DNA of 25,441 nt, from assembly GCA_045645485.1 (NCBI GenBank), contig JAZRIX010000050.1, positions 1 to 25,441 of the forward strand. Direction: 5' to 3'. The notes beneath the pieces are model-generated. The model was given only the letters and a program-made list of their open reading frames with translations. It was not told the DNA's origin and made no database searches. A program made the translations under genes and the position numbers. The DNA is from SIG440 sp045645485. Lineage in GTDB: Bacteria; Bacillota; Clostridia; Monoglobales; Monoglobaceae. Shown here piece after piece: positions 6,949 through 15,550 of the stretch. Position 1 is the stretch's first letter; each line of letters opens with the position of its first letter.

Positions 6949-7682
6949 CTTTTTTTATTCAAAAGATATAAAGAATTTTCCAAAATCCAGTCAGTTCGTT
7001 CCGCAAACGCAGCAATTTCAAACAAATTTACCGAAAAACCGTGGATTTCAAAGAAAAATGTCTCGCTGTCAAATACCGAATCTCCGTCAATAGTCACTTT
7101 CTGAAAATCAAAATCTGCAACAATTTCCGCAGAGCTATCACCGATATCCCTCAAAACACTTATTTTCAATCCGTGTTCCTCAAAAAACACCTTTGCAAAA
7201 GCTTCCGCCATTTCATTTTTTGATGTAACCACAGAAAGCCTTCTTGCGTCAAAGCATAGTTCGGTCAAAAGAGACTCAGTTATTCTGCCCCATTCACTGT
7301 CTCTTATACAGATTTCACATTCAGGAAGAACAATTTTTTTTTGCGGAGCATTTTTTCTTATGCATTCTGGGGCGATTTCGGCAAACAGCTTTTTTCGTGC
7401 CAAAAGGAACTTGTTCTGTTCATTATTTTCCTGATATTCTTTCAATTCCGACAAAAAAATAATTTTATCAACCTTTGATTTTTCAAGAAGTCTTTTTGCT
7501 GTACCAATCACAGTTTCCGCTCTTGCGGGAGACAATCGTTTCAGTTTTTCCTCAGAATACGGAACCTCTGCAATTACCGCTTCAAACAATGAGCCAACTG
7601 TCTCTTGGCTGATTTTGTATCTTTTAAAAAGAGTTTTCTTTTCATTTTTCTTTTGTGCAGAAATCACGCCTATACGCATCAT
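6945..7682 (-). CDS. Conserved-looking protein of unknown function
   Basis: I do not recognise this 245-residue protein. It is soluble: no signal peptide and no membrane helix. After MMRIGVISAQKK come Lys/Glu-rich helices (to about 110), with SPARAETVIGTAKRLL near 50. The C-terminal half looks alpha/beta: ECEICIRD, ESLLTELCFDARRLSVVTSK, a helix MAEAFAKVFFEE, then LKISVLRDIG, suggesting a Rossmann-like nucleotide or cofactor fold. No glycine-rich loop or catalytic motif stands out. It follows ctpA by 29 bp on the same strand, so it is probably cotranscribed with it. Start uncertain: ATG 7682 (GGGAG 11 bp ahead), ATG 7679, or TTG 7688 (GGGAG 5 bp ahead). Base composition matches the neighbours. 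Confidence 0.8.
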   Translation of the reverse strand: MMRIGVISAQKKNEKKTLFKRYKISQETVGSLFEAVIAEVPYSEEKLKRLSPARAETVIGTAKRLLEKSKVDKIIFLSELKEYQENNEQNKFLLARKKLFAEIAPECIRKNAPQKKIVLPECEICIRDSEWGRITESLLTELCFDARRLSVVTSKNEMAEAFAKVFFEEHGLKISVLRDIGDSSAEIVADFDFQKVTIDGDSVFDSETFFFEIHGFSVNLFEIAAFAERTDWILENSLYLLNKKS

Positions 7683-7711
7683 GCACAAATTCTCTCCCTC
7701 TGACCGTCAGG

Positions 7712-8884
7712 TTATTTTTCCAGCAGAATCTCTATAGCCTTTTTAAGCTGTTTATCGTTTTCGGGATTAACCTCCGAAATAGCCGCGTATTCCTCATCAG
7801 TCATTTTAATTTCAACATCAGGGGCAATTCCCTCTTTGTCAATACACACATCCTTTGGCGTATAATAACGTGAATCAGTTACCTTCATAATACTACCGTC
7901 CAAAAACTGATATGGAATTTGGGTTACACCCTTACCAAAGGTACGTTCGCCTACCGTTGTTGCAAGACCGTGGTCATGCAAAGCACCAATCAGAATTTCA
8001 CTGGCACTGGCAGAACCGCCGTTTGTAAGAATCACCATAGGAGCCTTTGTCTTTCCTTCCTTTGCCATATAATCCCGTCTTTTGCCAGTTTTATTCAGTG
8101 TATAAACAATCTCGCCGCTGTCCATAAACACATCGGCAATATCAACTGCCATCTCCATATAACCGCCCGGATTGTTACGCAAGTCCAATACAATGTATTC
8201 AGCTTTTTCTTCTGCCAGTTTGTTAAAGTTATCCACAAACTCATCATAGGTATTGACGCCGAACTGACTGATTTGAATATAACCTACCGCATCTTCCAAA
8301 AGCTTTGAATTGACGGTTTCGCGTCTTATGTTGGCACGTGTAAGGGTTATATCAACGGTCTCTCCCGTTGCCTTCTTCAAAACGGTAACAACAACGTCAG
8401 TTCCCTCCTGACCTTTCATATCCGTTGCAACCTGATCTATACTCACACCCGAAACAGACTTGCCGTCAACCTTGAGAATTTTGTCACCGGAAACAATTCC
8501 TGCTTTTTCAGCGGGAGACTCTGCCAGAGGCGAAACAACAACCACACTGTCATCATCCTCGCTTTTGCTTATATAAAGACCGACACCGGAATAATCGTCC
8601 GATTCAACATCTTCAAGAAATGACTGTGCTTCTTCCTGATTCATATATACTGTATACGGGTCTTCCACACTGTACGAAACCCCACGCAAAGCTCCGTCAA
8701 GCAACTGCTTTGAGGATACATCCTCATAGTAATACTTTTCGATTACCGCAATACCGGTATTAAATTTCAGTAAATCCGCAAAATTCAAAGCACCAAAAGG
8801 ATTCATAAACATAACAGTTCCAAAAAAGGTTGCCGCAACCAGCACCACCGCACACAAAATCAGAACCGGCTTTTTTATAAACAT
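7712..8884 (-). CDS. ctpA: C-terminal processing protease, S41 family (CtpA/CtpB type)
   Basis: An extracytoplasmic serine protease anchored by an N-terminal helix (about 6-26), 390 residues. The order is N-terminal helical region (35-95), PDZ domain (about 98-185; GVGLYISKSE, AGIVSGDKILKVDGKSV), then the S41 catalytic domain with YIVLDLRNNPGG (230-241), NGGSASASEILIGAL (288-302) and ERTFGKGVTQ (313-322). Ser293, Lys318 (25 apart, as in the family) and Gln322 form the expected triad, so it should be active. ATG 8884 gives the usual short cytoplasmic lead and has AAAGG 11 bp ahead. ATG 8926 lies in the foot of the upstream terminator and was rejected. In Firmicutes such proteases trim cell-wall or sporulation proteins. 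The neighbouring M23 hydrolase is a plausible but unproven partner. Confidence 0.93.
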   Translation of the reverse strand: MFIKKPVLILCAVVLVAATFFGTVMFMNPFGALNFADLLKFNTGIAVIEKYYYEDVSSKQLLDGALRGVSYSVEDPYTVYMNQEEAQSFLEDVESDDYSGVGLYISKSEDDDSVVVVSPLAESPAEKAGIVSGDKILKVDGKSVSGVSIDQVATDMKGQEGTDVVVTVLKKATGETVDITLTRANIRRETVNSKLLEDAVGYIQISQFGVNTYDEFVDNFNKLAEEKAEYIVLDLRNNPGGYMEMAVDIADVFMDSGEIVYTLNKTGKRRDYMAKEGKTKAPMVILTNGGSASASEILIGALHDHGLATTVGERTFGKGVTQIPYQFLDGSIMKVTDSRYYTPKDVCIDKEGIAPDVEIKMTDEEYAAISEVNPENDKQLKKAIEILLEK

Positions 8885-8913
8885 ACCACTTTTGTCCTTT
8901 CTCAATATAATAC

Positions 8914-8955
8914 TCAAACAAAACATTCATCCCTTCAACAAGCTGAAGGGATGAA
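8914..8955 (-). terminator. Intrinsic terminator after the M23 hydrolase gene
   Basis: A 12-bp perfect stem (8926-8937 with 8944-8955, 6-base loop) followed on the minus strand by GTTTTGTTTGAG. The tail is interrupted, so termination may be partial. I see no good promoter between here and ctpA, so ctpA may depend on read-through. Confidence 0.7.
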
Positions 8956-9012
8956 CTAAATTCTTCTTATTCTATCCTATGCAGAAAGAAAAGATTTCAT
9001 AACAAAAACTAT

Positions 9013-10137
9013 TTAATAATACAGCATAGGGTTAACAGCTGCACCGTTAATCAGAATTTCGAAATGAAGGTGCGGCCCCGTAGAGTTACCTGTTGAACCT
9101 ACCTTTCCTATCTGCTGACCTCTTTGGACAGACTGACCGCGCGAAACTCCGATAGAACTCATATGACCGTAAAGTGTTGCTCTACCGCCACCATGGTCAA
9201 TGATAACACACAGACCATAACCCGAATTCCAGCCTGCAAGAGTAACCGTACCTGAGTTAGCCGCTACAATCGGCATACCGTAGGAAGCACCGATATCTGT
9301 TCCGGTATGTCTTTTCCATACACCCGTAACAGGATTCTTTCTTCTGGGTGAATAATGGGACGTAATATAAGTACAGCCGGGGGTAGGCCATGCAAACTCA
9401 CCGCCAACGTATGACTGTCCCGAGGTTTCGGTACTCATACTTGCAGATGCCTGCTGTCTCACACTTGCCATAGCTGCATCAGCCTCATCAATAACCTTCT
9501 GATAAGCCGCCGCATCCTTTTCAAGCTCAGCCATATAAGCTTTTTGTTCCTGCTGTTTCTTCTGAAGCGCAGACTTTTGAGCACTCAAATCATTCTTTGA
9601 ATTTTCCTGAGATTCCTTGAGCTCCGCAATCTCATTTCTGGTAGCTTCAATATCCTGACGGTTCTTTTCCATCTTGTCAAAGATATTTTTGTCGTGTTCT
9701 GAAATTTCTTTTATAATCTCTGCCTTGTCAACAAAGTCCGAAAAGCTTTTTGCAGAAAGAAGCATTTCTATGTAACTTACATCCCCCTGCTCACACATTA
9801 CTCTGAAACGTTCCTTGAACAAGTCGTATTGTGCTTCTGCTTTTTTTGTAGCTTCAGCCAGCTTTACTTCCTGTTCAGCAAGCTTTCTTCCTGTCTCGGC
9901 AATTTTTGCATCAACGGCATCAATTTTTGACTGGATAGCTGTAACTTCTTTTTCGAGACCTTCCATAGCAGAAAGAGTTTTTGCTCTCTTTTCTTTATTT
10001 TCATTAAGCTTCTGCTGAGCTTCAGCCTTTTTCTGCTGACTTGCAGAAACAAACATAGGAGCAATCGACGCAATCATTCCCACCGCAAGAGCCGAAACAA
10101 TTGCAATCGAAATCCATTTAACCAACTTTTTGCTCAT
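9013..10137 (-). CDS. Secreted coiled-coil M23 peptidoglycan endopeptidase (PcsB/EnvC/CwlO-like role)
   Basis: 374 residues. Signal peptide about 1-32 (KKLVKW then a hydrophobic stretch, ending SAS), a long coiled coil (about 35-235) and a C-terminal LytM/M23 domain (about 250-374). The coiled coil includes SYIEMLLSAKSFSDFVDK, the segment typical of hydrolases controlled by FtsEX. Zinc and catalytic residues are all present: His277 and Asp281 (HTGTD), His325 (LYGH), His356 and His358 (HLH). So it should cut peptidoglycan itself, unlike E. coli EnvC, which is a degenerate activator. The gene starts 12 bp after ftsX with AAGGAG 8 bp before the ATG, so the three form one operon. FtsEX probably gates its activity across the membrane. 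That link is inferred from context. Confidence 0.93.
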   Translation of the reverse strand: MSKKLVKWISIAIVSALAVGMIASIAPMFVSASQQKKAEAQQKLNENKEKRAKTLSAMEGLEKEVTAIQSKIDAVDAKIAETGRKLAEQEVKLAEATKKAEAQYDLFKERFRVMCEQGDVSYIEMLLSAKSFSDFVDKAEIIKEISEHDKNIFDKMEKNRQDIEATRNEIAELKESQENSKNDLSAQKSALQKKQQEQKAYMAELEKDAAAYQKVIDEADAAMASVRQQASASMSTETSGQSYVGGEFAWPTPGCTYITSHYSPRRKNPVTGVWKRHTGTDIGASYGMPIVAANSGTVTLAGWNSGYGLCVIIDHGGGRATLYGHMSSIGVSRGQSVQRGQQIGKVGSTGNSTGPHLHFEILINGAAVNPMLYY

Positions 10138-10149
10138 ATTCCACTCTCC

Positions 10150-11040
10150 TTATACGTGCAGATGCTTTCTGATAGACATTGCACTTCCTGCCATACCGAT
10201 ACCGATACCCATAACCAAAAATGCAATAACAACAATATAAAGAACTTCACTTATGCCAAGCAACTGAATATTACCCATAAATTGCTGTACATTGGGAAGC
10301 ACTGAACTGTATCCAAGCATAACAATAAGTGATGCCAACACAGCACCCACAGCTCCCAGCATCATACCTTCAATAACAAAAGGCCATCTGATGAACCAGT
10401 CGGTTGCTCCCACAAACTTCATAATATTGATTTCTTTTCTTCTGGAGAACATACCCAGCTTGATTGTATTTGAAATAATAAACACTGAAATTGCTGCCAG
10501 AATTATCAAAATCCATAAGCTTACATTTTTAATGGTTTTTGTTATAGACAAAATCTGCTGAAACAAATCCTGACGGTTAACAACATCCTCTACGCCTTCA
10601 ACCTTTTTGGCAGTTTCTGCAACCTGATTAGCCTTTGAAACATCCTCAAGTACCAGAATATATGCATCACGCAAAGGGTTGTCTTCTTCAAGAGTATCGA
10701 TAACCTCAGCCTGTTCCTGATAAACGCCTTCCTTGTAGTTCTGCAGACGTTCCTCCTTGGTATAGAGCTGAGCTTCCTTCACGTATTCAATTTCGCTGAG
10801 CTTGCTGCCAATGGCACGTACATTGTCACGGTTCATTTCATTTGGCATATATACGTTGATTTCGCACTGTTCCTTTATCTGGTCACCAATGGCATTAAGA
10901 TTCATTCCAAAAAGCATAAAGAACCCGAAAATCACCAGACTTGCAATCACGATACCTACAGAAGCAAGTGTCATAAGGCTGTTTGCAACAAGACCCTTGA
11001 TGCCCTGTACAAAAAAATATCTGATATTTCTAAACATCAT
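10150..11040 (-). CDS. ftsX: Cell division ABC transporter-like permease FtsX
   Basis: The membrane half of the FtsEX complex, 296 residues. Helices at about 23-46, 173-195, 222-243 and 264-287, with a large extracellular loop (about 50-170) after helix 1, the standard FtsX topology. FSRRKEINIMKFVGATDWFIRWPFVIEG (198-225) is the family block before helix 3. ATG 11040 has AGGGG about 9 bp ahead. The ATGs at 11037 and 11046 are alternatives. The gene overlaps the end of ftsE by 11 bp and precedes the M23 hydrolase it probably controls. Confidence 0.96.
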   Translation of the reverse strand: MMFRNIRYFFVQGIKGLVANSLMTLASVGIVIASLVIFGFFMLFGMNLNAIGDQIKEQCEINVYMPNEMNRDNVRAIGSKLSEIEYVKEAQLYTKEERLQNYKEGVYQEQAEVIDTLEEDNPLRDAYILVLEDVSKANQVAETAKKVEGVEDVVNRQDLFQQILSITKTIKNVSLWILIILAAISVFIISNTIKLGMFSRRKEINIMKFVGATDWFIRWPFVIEGMMLGAVGAVLASLIVMLGYSSVLPNVQQFMGNIQLLGISEVLYIVVIAFLVMGIGIGMAGSAMSIRKHLHV

Positions 11041-11719
11041 AACCATACACCCCTTCTTCTTCATCTCTAACAAGTCTGCCGTCCTCAATAGCAAGAACTC
11101 TCATATGCATTTCGTCAACAAAATTCTTTGCATGAGTAGCAACAATCATAGTTGTACCCCTCTTATTGATTTCAACCAGCAGTTGCATAATTTCACCGGC
11201 TGTATCAGGGTCAAGATTTCCCGTCGGTTCATCTGCAATAATAATGGGCGGCTTGTTTACCAGTGCACGTGCAAGAGATGCCCTTTGCTGTTCACCGCCC
11301 GAAAGCTGACCCGGTTTCATTCTTGCCTTGTGAGCAAGTCCCACCTGACTCAGAACATTTGGAACATTTCTGTTGATTTCAGCCTTTGATGCACCGATAA
11401 CCTGCATTGCAAAGGCAACATTTTCAAAAACTGTTTTGTTGGGAAGCAGTCTGAAATCCTGAAAAACCATTCCGACATTTCTTCTCAGATAAGGAATTTT
11501 ACTTTTGGGAAGAGCATTCAGTTCCATATCGTTTACAAAGATTTCGCCTTCATTGGGGTTTTCTTCCTTGATAATCAACTTTGTAAGAGTAGATTTTCCT
11601 GCACCTGAGGGACCTACCAAAAACACAAATTCGCCCTTGTCAATAACAAAAGAAACATCGTCAAGTGCTCTGACACCGGTATCTTCATATGTTTTTGATA
11701 CATTTTTAAATTCAATCAT
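11030..11719 (-). CDS. ftsE: Cell division ATP-binding protein FtsE
   Basis: A 229-residue cytoplasmic ABC ATPase. Walker A GPSGAGKS (36-43), Q-loop VFQDFRLLP, signature LSGGEQQR (139-146), Walker B IIIADEP (159-165) and switch His196 (VATH) are intact. Its ATP cycle drives FtsX and, in relatives, the paired peptidoglycan hydrolase. ATG 11719 has AAAGGA 11 bp ahead. It is the first gene of ftsE-ftsX-M23, starting 66 bp after the regulator gene. No convincing promoter lies in that gap. Confidence 0.97.
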   Translation of the reverse strand: MIEFKNVSKTYEDTGVRALDDVSFVIDKGEFVFLVGPSGAGKSTLTKLIIKEENPNEGEIFVNDMELNALPKSKIPYLRRNVGMVFQDFRLLPNKTVFENVAFAMQVIGASKAEINRNVPNVLSQVGLAHKARMKPGQLSGGEQQRASLARALVNKPPIIIADEPTGNLDPDTAGEIMQLLVEINKRGTTMIVATHAKNFVDEMHMRVLAIEDGRLVRDEEEGVYGYDV

Positions 11720-11737
11720 AATAAGATTTATCCTTTC

Positions 11738-11759
11738 TGCCCGTTTTTATTTCCGGGCA
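11738..11759 (-). other. GC-rich hairpin against the ftsE ribosome site
   Basis: TGCCCG/CGGGCA stem (11738-11743 with 11754-11759, 10-base loop) ends about 2 bases before the ftsE ribosome site AAAGGA. There is no T run after it on either strand, so it is not a normal intrinsic terminator. It might be an RNA processing or stability element. Confidence 0.4.
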
Positions 11760-11785
11760 CGTAAACATAGCTTTATCCAATTGTG

Positions 11786-12871
11786 TCAGATTCTTGTTGG
11801 TTCAGATGTAAGATACTTGTTTACCATCATTGCAACCTTGAAAATAATAGCATCATCAAATTCTCTCAAATCAAGTCCTGTAAGCTTTTTGATTTTATCC
11901 AGACGGTAAACCAGAGTATTTCTGTGAACAAAAAGCTTTCTCGAAGTCTCAGAAACATTCAGGTTGTTTTCAAAAAATTTCTGAATCGTATAAATAGTTT
12001 CGTTATCAAGAACCGAAATAGATTCCTTCTTGAAAACTTCGTTGAGGAACAGTTCACAAAGAGTTGTAGGAAGCTGATAGATAAGTCTTCCGATGCCAAG
12101 ATTGTCATAACTGATTATACTCTTTTCGGTATCAAAAACCTTTCCTACTTCAAGGGCAATTCTTGCTTCACGATAAGCTCTGGCAAGCTCCTGAATATTC
12201 TCAACTATAGTTGAGATACCCACAGAAATCTTCACCATAGCTTCAGAATTCACAGTATCATGCATTTCCTGAGCAAGCTTGATGAGTTCCTTCATTTCCG
12301 AGCCAACCTTGACTTCACGTACAATAGCAACGTCACGGTCATCAATTCTGATAACAAAATCCTTATTCTTGTCGGGAAAAATGTTTTGCAGAATGTCTAC
12401 AAGCGAAACTTCAACACTCTTGTGTGTTCTCACAAGAAAAACAATTCTTTCTGTTTCAACAGAAAGCTTGAGTTCTCTGCTTCTGTAAAGAATATCATTT
12501 GGCAGAACGCTGTCCAGAATAACATTCTTCATAAAGCTGTTGCGATCATATTTTTCGTCATAATACTGTTTTATTGTTGAAAAGTGAGTACCGAGGAACG
12601 CCGCAAAGCCTCTTGCCAGTTCATCAGTTCCCTCACAAAAAACAACATAAACATTTTTATTACATGTTTCCATCTTGCGGAATACGTACCCGCCACCGAC
12701 ATATTCTTCGTTGTTAGTTTCAAAGTGAGCAACAACAGCTTCATTCTGATGACCAACCTTGCTTTCATCGCTGCAGGCAATTATGTAGCCGTTATCATCC
12801 ATAATACCTATACGTCTGTGAATATCCTTTTTCAGCTGATTACATGTGTTCTGAAAAATTCTGTTTTGCAT
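11786..12871 (-). CDS. PucR/CdaR-family transcriptional regulator
   Basis: 361 residues. The N-terminal part (about 1-105) resembles a small-molecule sensing domain, the middle (about 140-260) the GGDEF-like CdaR region (ERIVFLVRTHK, VKISVGIS, YREARIALEVG), and the C-terminus is the PucR-type helix-turn-helix (303-335; LNVSETSRKLFVHRNTLVYRLDKI). The family covers sugar-diacid, purine and nitrogen regulators. The effector here is not deducible. ATG 12871 is preceded by GGAGG at 7 bp. The in-frame ATG at 12892 has no such site. It has a clear promoter (12940-12968) and lies between the end of the glycogen operon and ftsE, so it could act on either, on both, or elsewhere. Confidence 0.88.
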   Translation of the reverse strand: MQNRIFQNTCNQLKKDIHRRIGIMDDNGYIIACSDESKVGHQNEAVVAHFETNNEEYVGGGYVFRKMETCNKNVYVVFCEGTDELARGFAAFLGTHFSTIKQYYDEKYDRNSFMKNVILDSVLPNDILYRSRELKLSVETERIVFLVRTHKSVEVSLVDILQNIFPDKNKDFVIRIDDRDVAIVREVKVGSEMKELIKLAQEMHDTVNSEAMVKISVGISTIVENIQELARAYREARIALEVGKVFDTEKSIISYDNLGIGRLIYQLPTTLCELFLNEVFKKESISVLDNETIYTIQKFFENNLNVSETSRKLFVHRNTLVYRLDKIKKLTGLDLREFDDAIIFKVAMMVNKYLTSEPTRI

Positions 12872-12939
12872 GTAAATACCTCCATAATTCACTTTTCTTT
12901 AATTAAAAATTCTTTTCCACCTTATCATTATTCTCTAAT

Positions 12940-12968
12940 AGTATAACCCTTTTTTCACCAAAATGCAA
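12940..12968 (-). promoter_or_regulatory. Sigma-A type promoter of the PucR-family regulator
   Basis: TTGCAT (12963-12968), 17 bp, TATACT (12940-12945) on the minus strand, about 70 bp ahead of the start codon. It may also drive ftsE-ftsX-M23. Confidence 0.75.
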
Positions 12969-13041
12969 GTATTTTGTGCAAATGTAACAAAATTTTAACA
13001 AAAGCGGCTGAAAAGCCCCAGTTTACGCTAGTTTTTACATT

Positions 13042-13076
13042 AAAAAAATAAGGCTGTCACATTCAGCAACAGCCTC
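13042..13076 (-). terminator. Intrinsic terminator of the glycogen operon
   Basis: AGGCTGT/ACAGCCT stem (13051-13057 with 13069-13075) followed on the minus strand by TTATTTTTTT. It begins 7 bp after the glgP stop. Confidence 0.8.
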
Positions 13077-13082
13077 TCTTGA

Positions 13083-15539
13083 TTAAATTTTCTCAAGTCC
13101 CCATATGGTATTGTTGTAATCCATAATTGAACGGTCACTGGAAAAGTATCCCGCTTTTGAGACATTGATAATAGCCTTTTTGTTCCATACATCAGGCATC
13201 TGGAAATCCTTTGCCATACGGTGACCTGCATCAAGATATGATTCAAAGTCACGGAGAAGAAGATAAGGGTCGGCAAAGCCGTGTCCGAACACAAGACTAT
13301 GGTATATTTCCTGGAACAGATTCTGGTTATCCGGAGTAAATGTTCCGTCAATAAAGCTGTCCACAATACTTTTTATAACCATATTCTGAGAATACACCTC
13401 AGAGCTTCCCGAATGGCCTGATGCGTAAATGTTCAATACCTCCTGAGATGTAAGCCCGAAGATATAAATATTATCAAGACCAACCTTTTCAGCAATCTCC
13501 ACATTGGCACCGTCCAGTGTTCCGATTGTCAAAGCACCGTTGAGCATAAGCTTCATATTACCCGTACCCGATGCCCCTTTGCTGGCAGTTGAAATCTGTT
13601 CACTGAGGTTTGCCGCCGCAACAATTTTTTCGGCAATTGATACGCTGTAATTCTCAATAAACACAACCTTCAGAATATCCTTTGTTCTGGGGTCGTTGTT
13701 TACCACATTTGCAATGTTGTTAATCAGCTTTATAATCAGCTTTGCAGTATGATATCCGGGAGCCGCCTTTGCCCCGAAAATAAATGTTTCGGGCAGCATA
13801 CTTGCCTGACTCGGATTCTCTGTTATCATCTTATAACGGTAAACAATATGCATTGCCTTCATAAGCTGACGCTTGTATTCGTGAAGTCTCTTTATCTGAA
13901 CATCATAAAGGGAATTGGGGTCAACAATAATCCCGTTATGTTCTTTGATGTAATCAGCCAGCTTCAGCTTGTTTTCCTGTTTAATTGCCGCAAACTGTTC
14001 ACGAAATGCACTGTCATCCGCAAACTTTTCAAGCTTTTCAAGATTCTCTGCATTTTTAATCCAGCTGTCACCTATTGCATCCGTGATAATTCCCGCAAGC
14101 TTCGGATTTGCCTTAAGAAGCCAGCGTCTGGGAGTTACACCGTTTGTAACATTCTTGAACTTTTCAGGTGACAGAATGTGATAATCGCGGAAGGTTTCAT
14201 GCTTCAGAATCTCGGTATGAAGTGCTGCAACCCCGTTGATGCTGTGACAAGCCGTAAGACAGAGATTCGCCATATTTACATTGCCGTTTGAAATAACCGA
14301 CATATATTCAATCTTGCCTATATCGTTGCCGAAATGGTTGTAAAGATTTTCGCGCTGTCTGCGGTCAATTTCCCTTATAATCATTGAAACTCTCGGAAGA
14401 AGACTTTCAAGCATTGACATTGGCCATTTTTCCAGTGCCTCTGTCATTATTGTGTGATTTGTGTACGCAAAAATACTCTGTACAATATCCCACGCTTCAT
14501 CCCAGCCAAAGCCTTCTTCATCCATAAGAATTCTCATCATTTCGGGAATCGCAATTGTGGGATGTGTGTCGTTTATGTGAATCTGCACATATTTCGGGAG
14601 TTCCCAAAGCGCGTGACCTCTGCGTTTCTGCTTTGCCAGAATCCACTGAATTGTTGCCGAAACAAAGAAATACTGTTGCTTGAGACGGAGCATTTTGCCC
14701 TCATAATGATTATCCTCAGGATAAAGAATCTGTGAAACAACCTCCGCAAGTTCCTTGTCCTTCACTGCCATAGCATAATCACCGCGGTTAAACTCATTCA
14801 TATTGATAATCTGAGGTGAGCGTGCTCTCCAAAGCCGCAAAGTATTCACCAGCCTTGAATCATAACCCGAAATTGGCATATCATAAGGCTCTGCAATAAC
14901 GGTGTTGTATCCAACGTGACGGAATTTCATTCTTCCGTCCTCAAAATATTCCTCAACCGAACCGTTGTAATGAACCTCCACGCTGTCCTCAGGACGTTCA
15001 ATTTCCCATACATTTCCGTCCTCAAGCCATGGGTCAGGCATTTCAATCTGATATCCGTCAACTATTTTCTGCTTGAACAGACCGTATTCATATCTGATAC
15101 CGCAACCAAATGCAGGAAGCTCCAATGTAGAAAGAGAATCAAGAAAGCAGGCCGCCAGTCTGCCCAGACCGCCGTTGCCCAGACCTGCATCGTTCTCAAC
15201 ATCCTCAATAGCAGACAAATCAAGACCCAGGTCTGAAAGTGCTTCCTGATAAACCTCTGTCTGCATAATATTCATAATGTTATTTCCCAAGGCTCTGCCC
15301 ATAAGAAACTCAAATGAAAGATAATAAAGTTCCTTTTTATGTCCGTTTTCCAGAATTTCACGGGATTTTGCCCACTCTTCCATTATCTCGTCACGAACAG
15401 TAAGTGCACAAGTCTTGTAAAGCTGGTCAGGCGTTGCAGATTCAACTGTCTTTCCGTAATATCTGCGAAGCTTGCTTGTAATTGTGCTCTTTATCTGTTC
15501 TTTTTTCGCTTTTAACTCTGTCTTTTTCAATTTAGCCAT
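13083..15539 (-). CDS. glgP: Glycogen/maltodextrin phosphorylase
   Basis: Releases glucose-1-phosphate from alpha-1,4-glucan chains using phosphate and pyridoxal phosphate (GT35). 818 residues, full length. Recognisable blocks are YYLSFEFLMGRALGNN near 72, ENDAGLGNGGLGRLAACFLDS near 115, YGLFKQ, HINDTHPT, VIKRLHEYKRQ-type block (VQIKRLHEYKRQLM) and EQISTASKGASGTGNMK, with the cofactor Lys at 654. It is the last gene of the operon, 11 bp after glgA, placing glycogen breakdown under the same transcript as synthesis. The ribosome site AAAGGA is about 13 bp from the ATG, which is rather far. Confidence 0.97.
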   Translation of the reverse strand: MAKLKKTELKAKKEQIKSTITSKLRRYYGKTVESATPDQLYKTCALTVRDEIMEEWAKSREILENGHKKELYYLSFEFLMGRALGNNIMNIMQTEVYQEALSDLGLDLSAIEDVENDAGLGNGGLGRLAACFLDSLSTLELPAFGCGIRYEYGLFKQKIVDGYQIEMPDPWLEDGNVWEIERPEDSVEVHYNGSVEEYFEDGRMKFRHVGYNTVIAEPYDMPISGYDSRLVNTLRLWRARSPQIINMNEFNRGDYAMAVKDKELAEVVSQILYPEDNHYEGKMLRLKQQYFFVSATIQWILAKQKRRGHALWELPKYVQIHINDTHPTIAIPEMMRILMDEEGFGWDEAWDIVQSIFAYTNHTIMTEALEKWPMSMLESLLPRVSMIIREIDRRQRENLYNHFGNDIGKIEYMSVISNGNVNMANLCLTACHSINGVAALHTEILKHETFRDYHILSPEKFKNVTNGVTPRRWLLKANPKLAGIITDAIGDSWIKNAENLEKLEKFADDSAFREQFAAIKQENKLKLADYIKEHNGIIVDPNSLYDVQIKRLHEYKRQLMKAMHIVYRYKMITENPSQASMLPETFIFGAKAAPGYHTAKLIIKLINNIANVVNNDPRTKDILKVVFIENYSVSIAEKIVAAANLSEQISTASKGASGTGNMKLMLNGALTIGTLDGANVEIAEKVGLDNIYIFGLTSQEVLNIYASGHSGSSEVYSQNMVIKSIVDSFIDGTFTPDNQNLFQEIYHSLVFGHGFADPYLLLRDFESYLDAGHRMAKDFQMPDVWNKKAIINVSKAGYFSSDRSIMDYNNTIWGLEKI

Positions 15540-15550
15540 TTTTCTTTTAA

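Noticed and set aside
8885..8926. Upstream ATG at 8926 giving a longer CtpA
   Set aside because: The codon lies in the 3' foot of the terminator stem and adds an odd lead before the anchor helix. The ATG at 8884 gives the usual layout.
12990..13020. Small hairpin GGCT-GAAA-AGCC as a second terminator beyond the glycogen operon
   Set aside because: The stem is only four base pairs and no T run follows on either strand. The 13042-13076 hairpin is far better.
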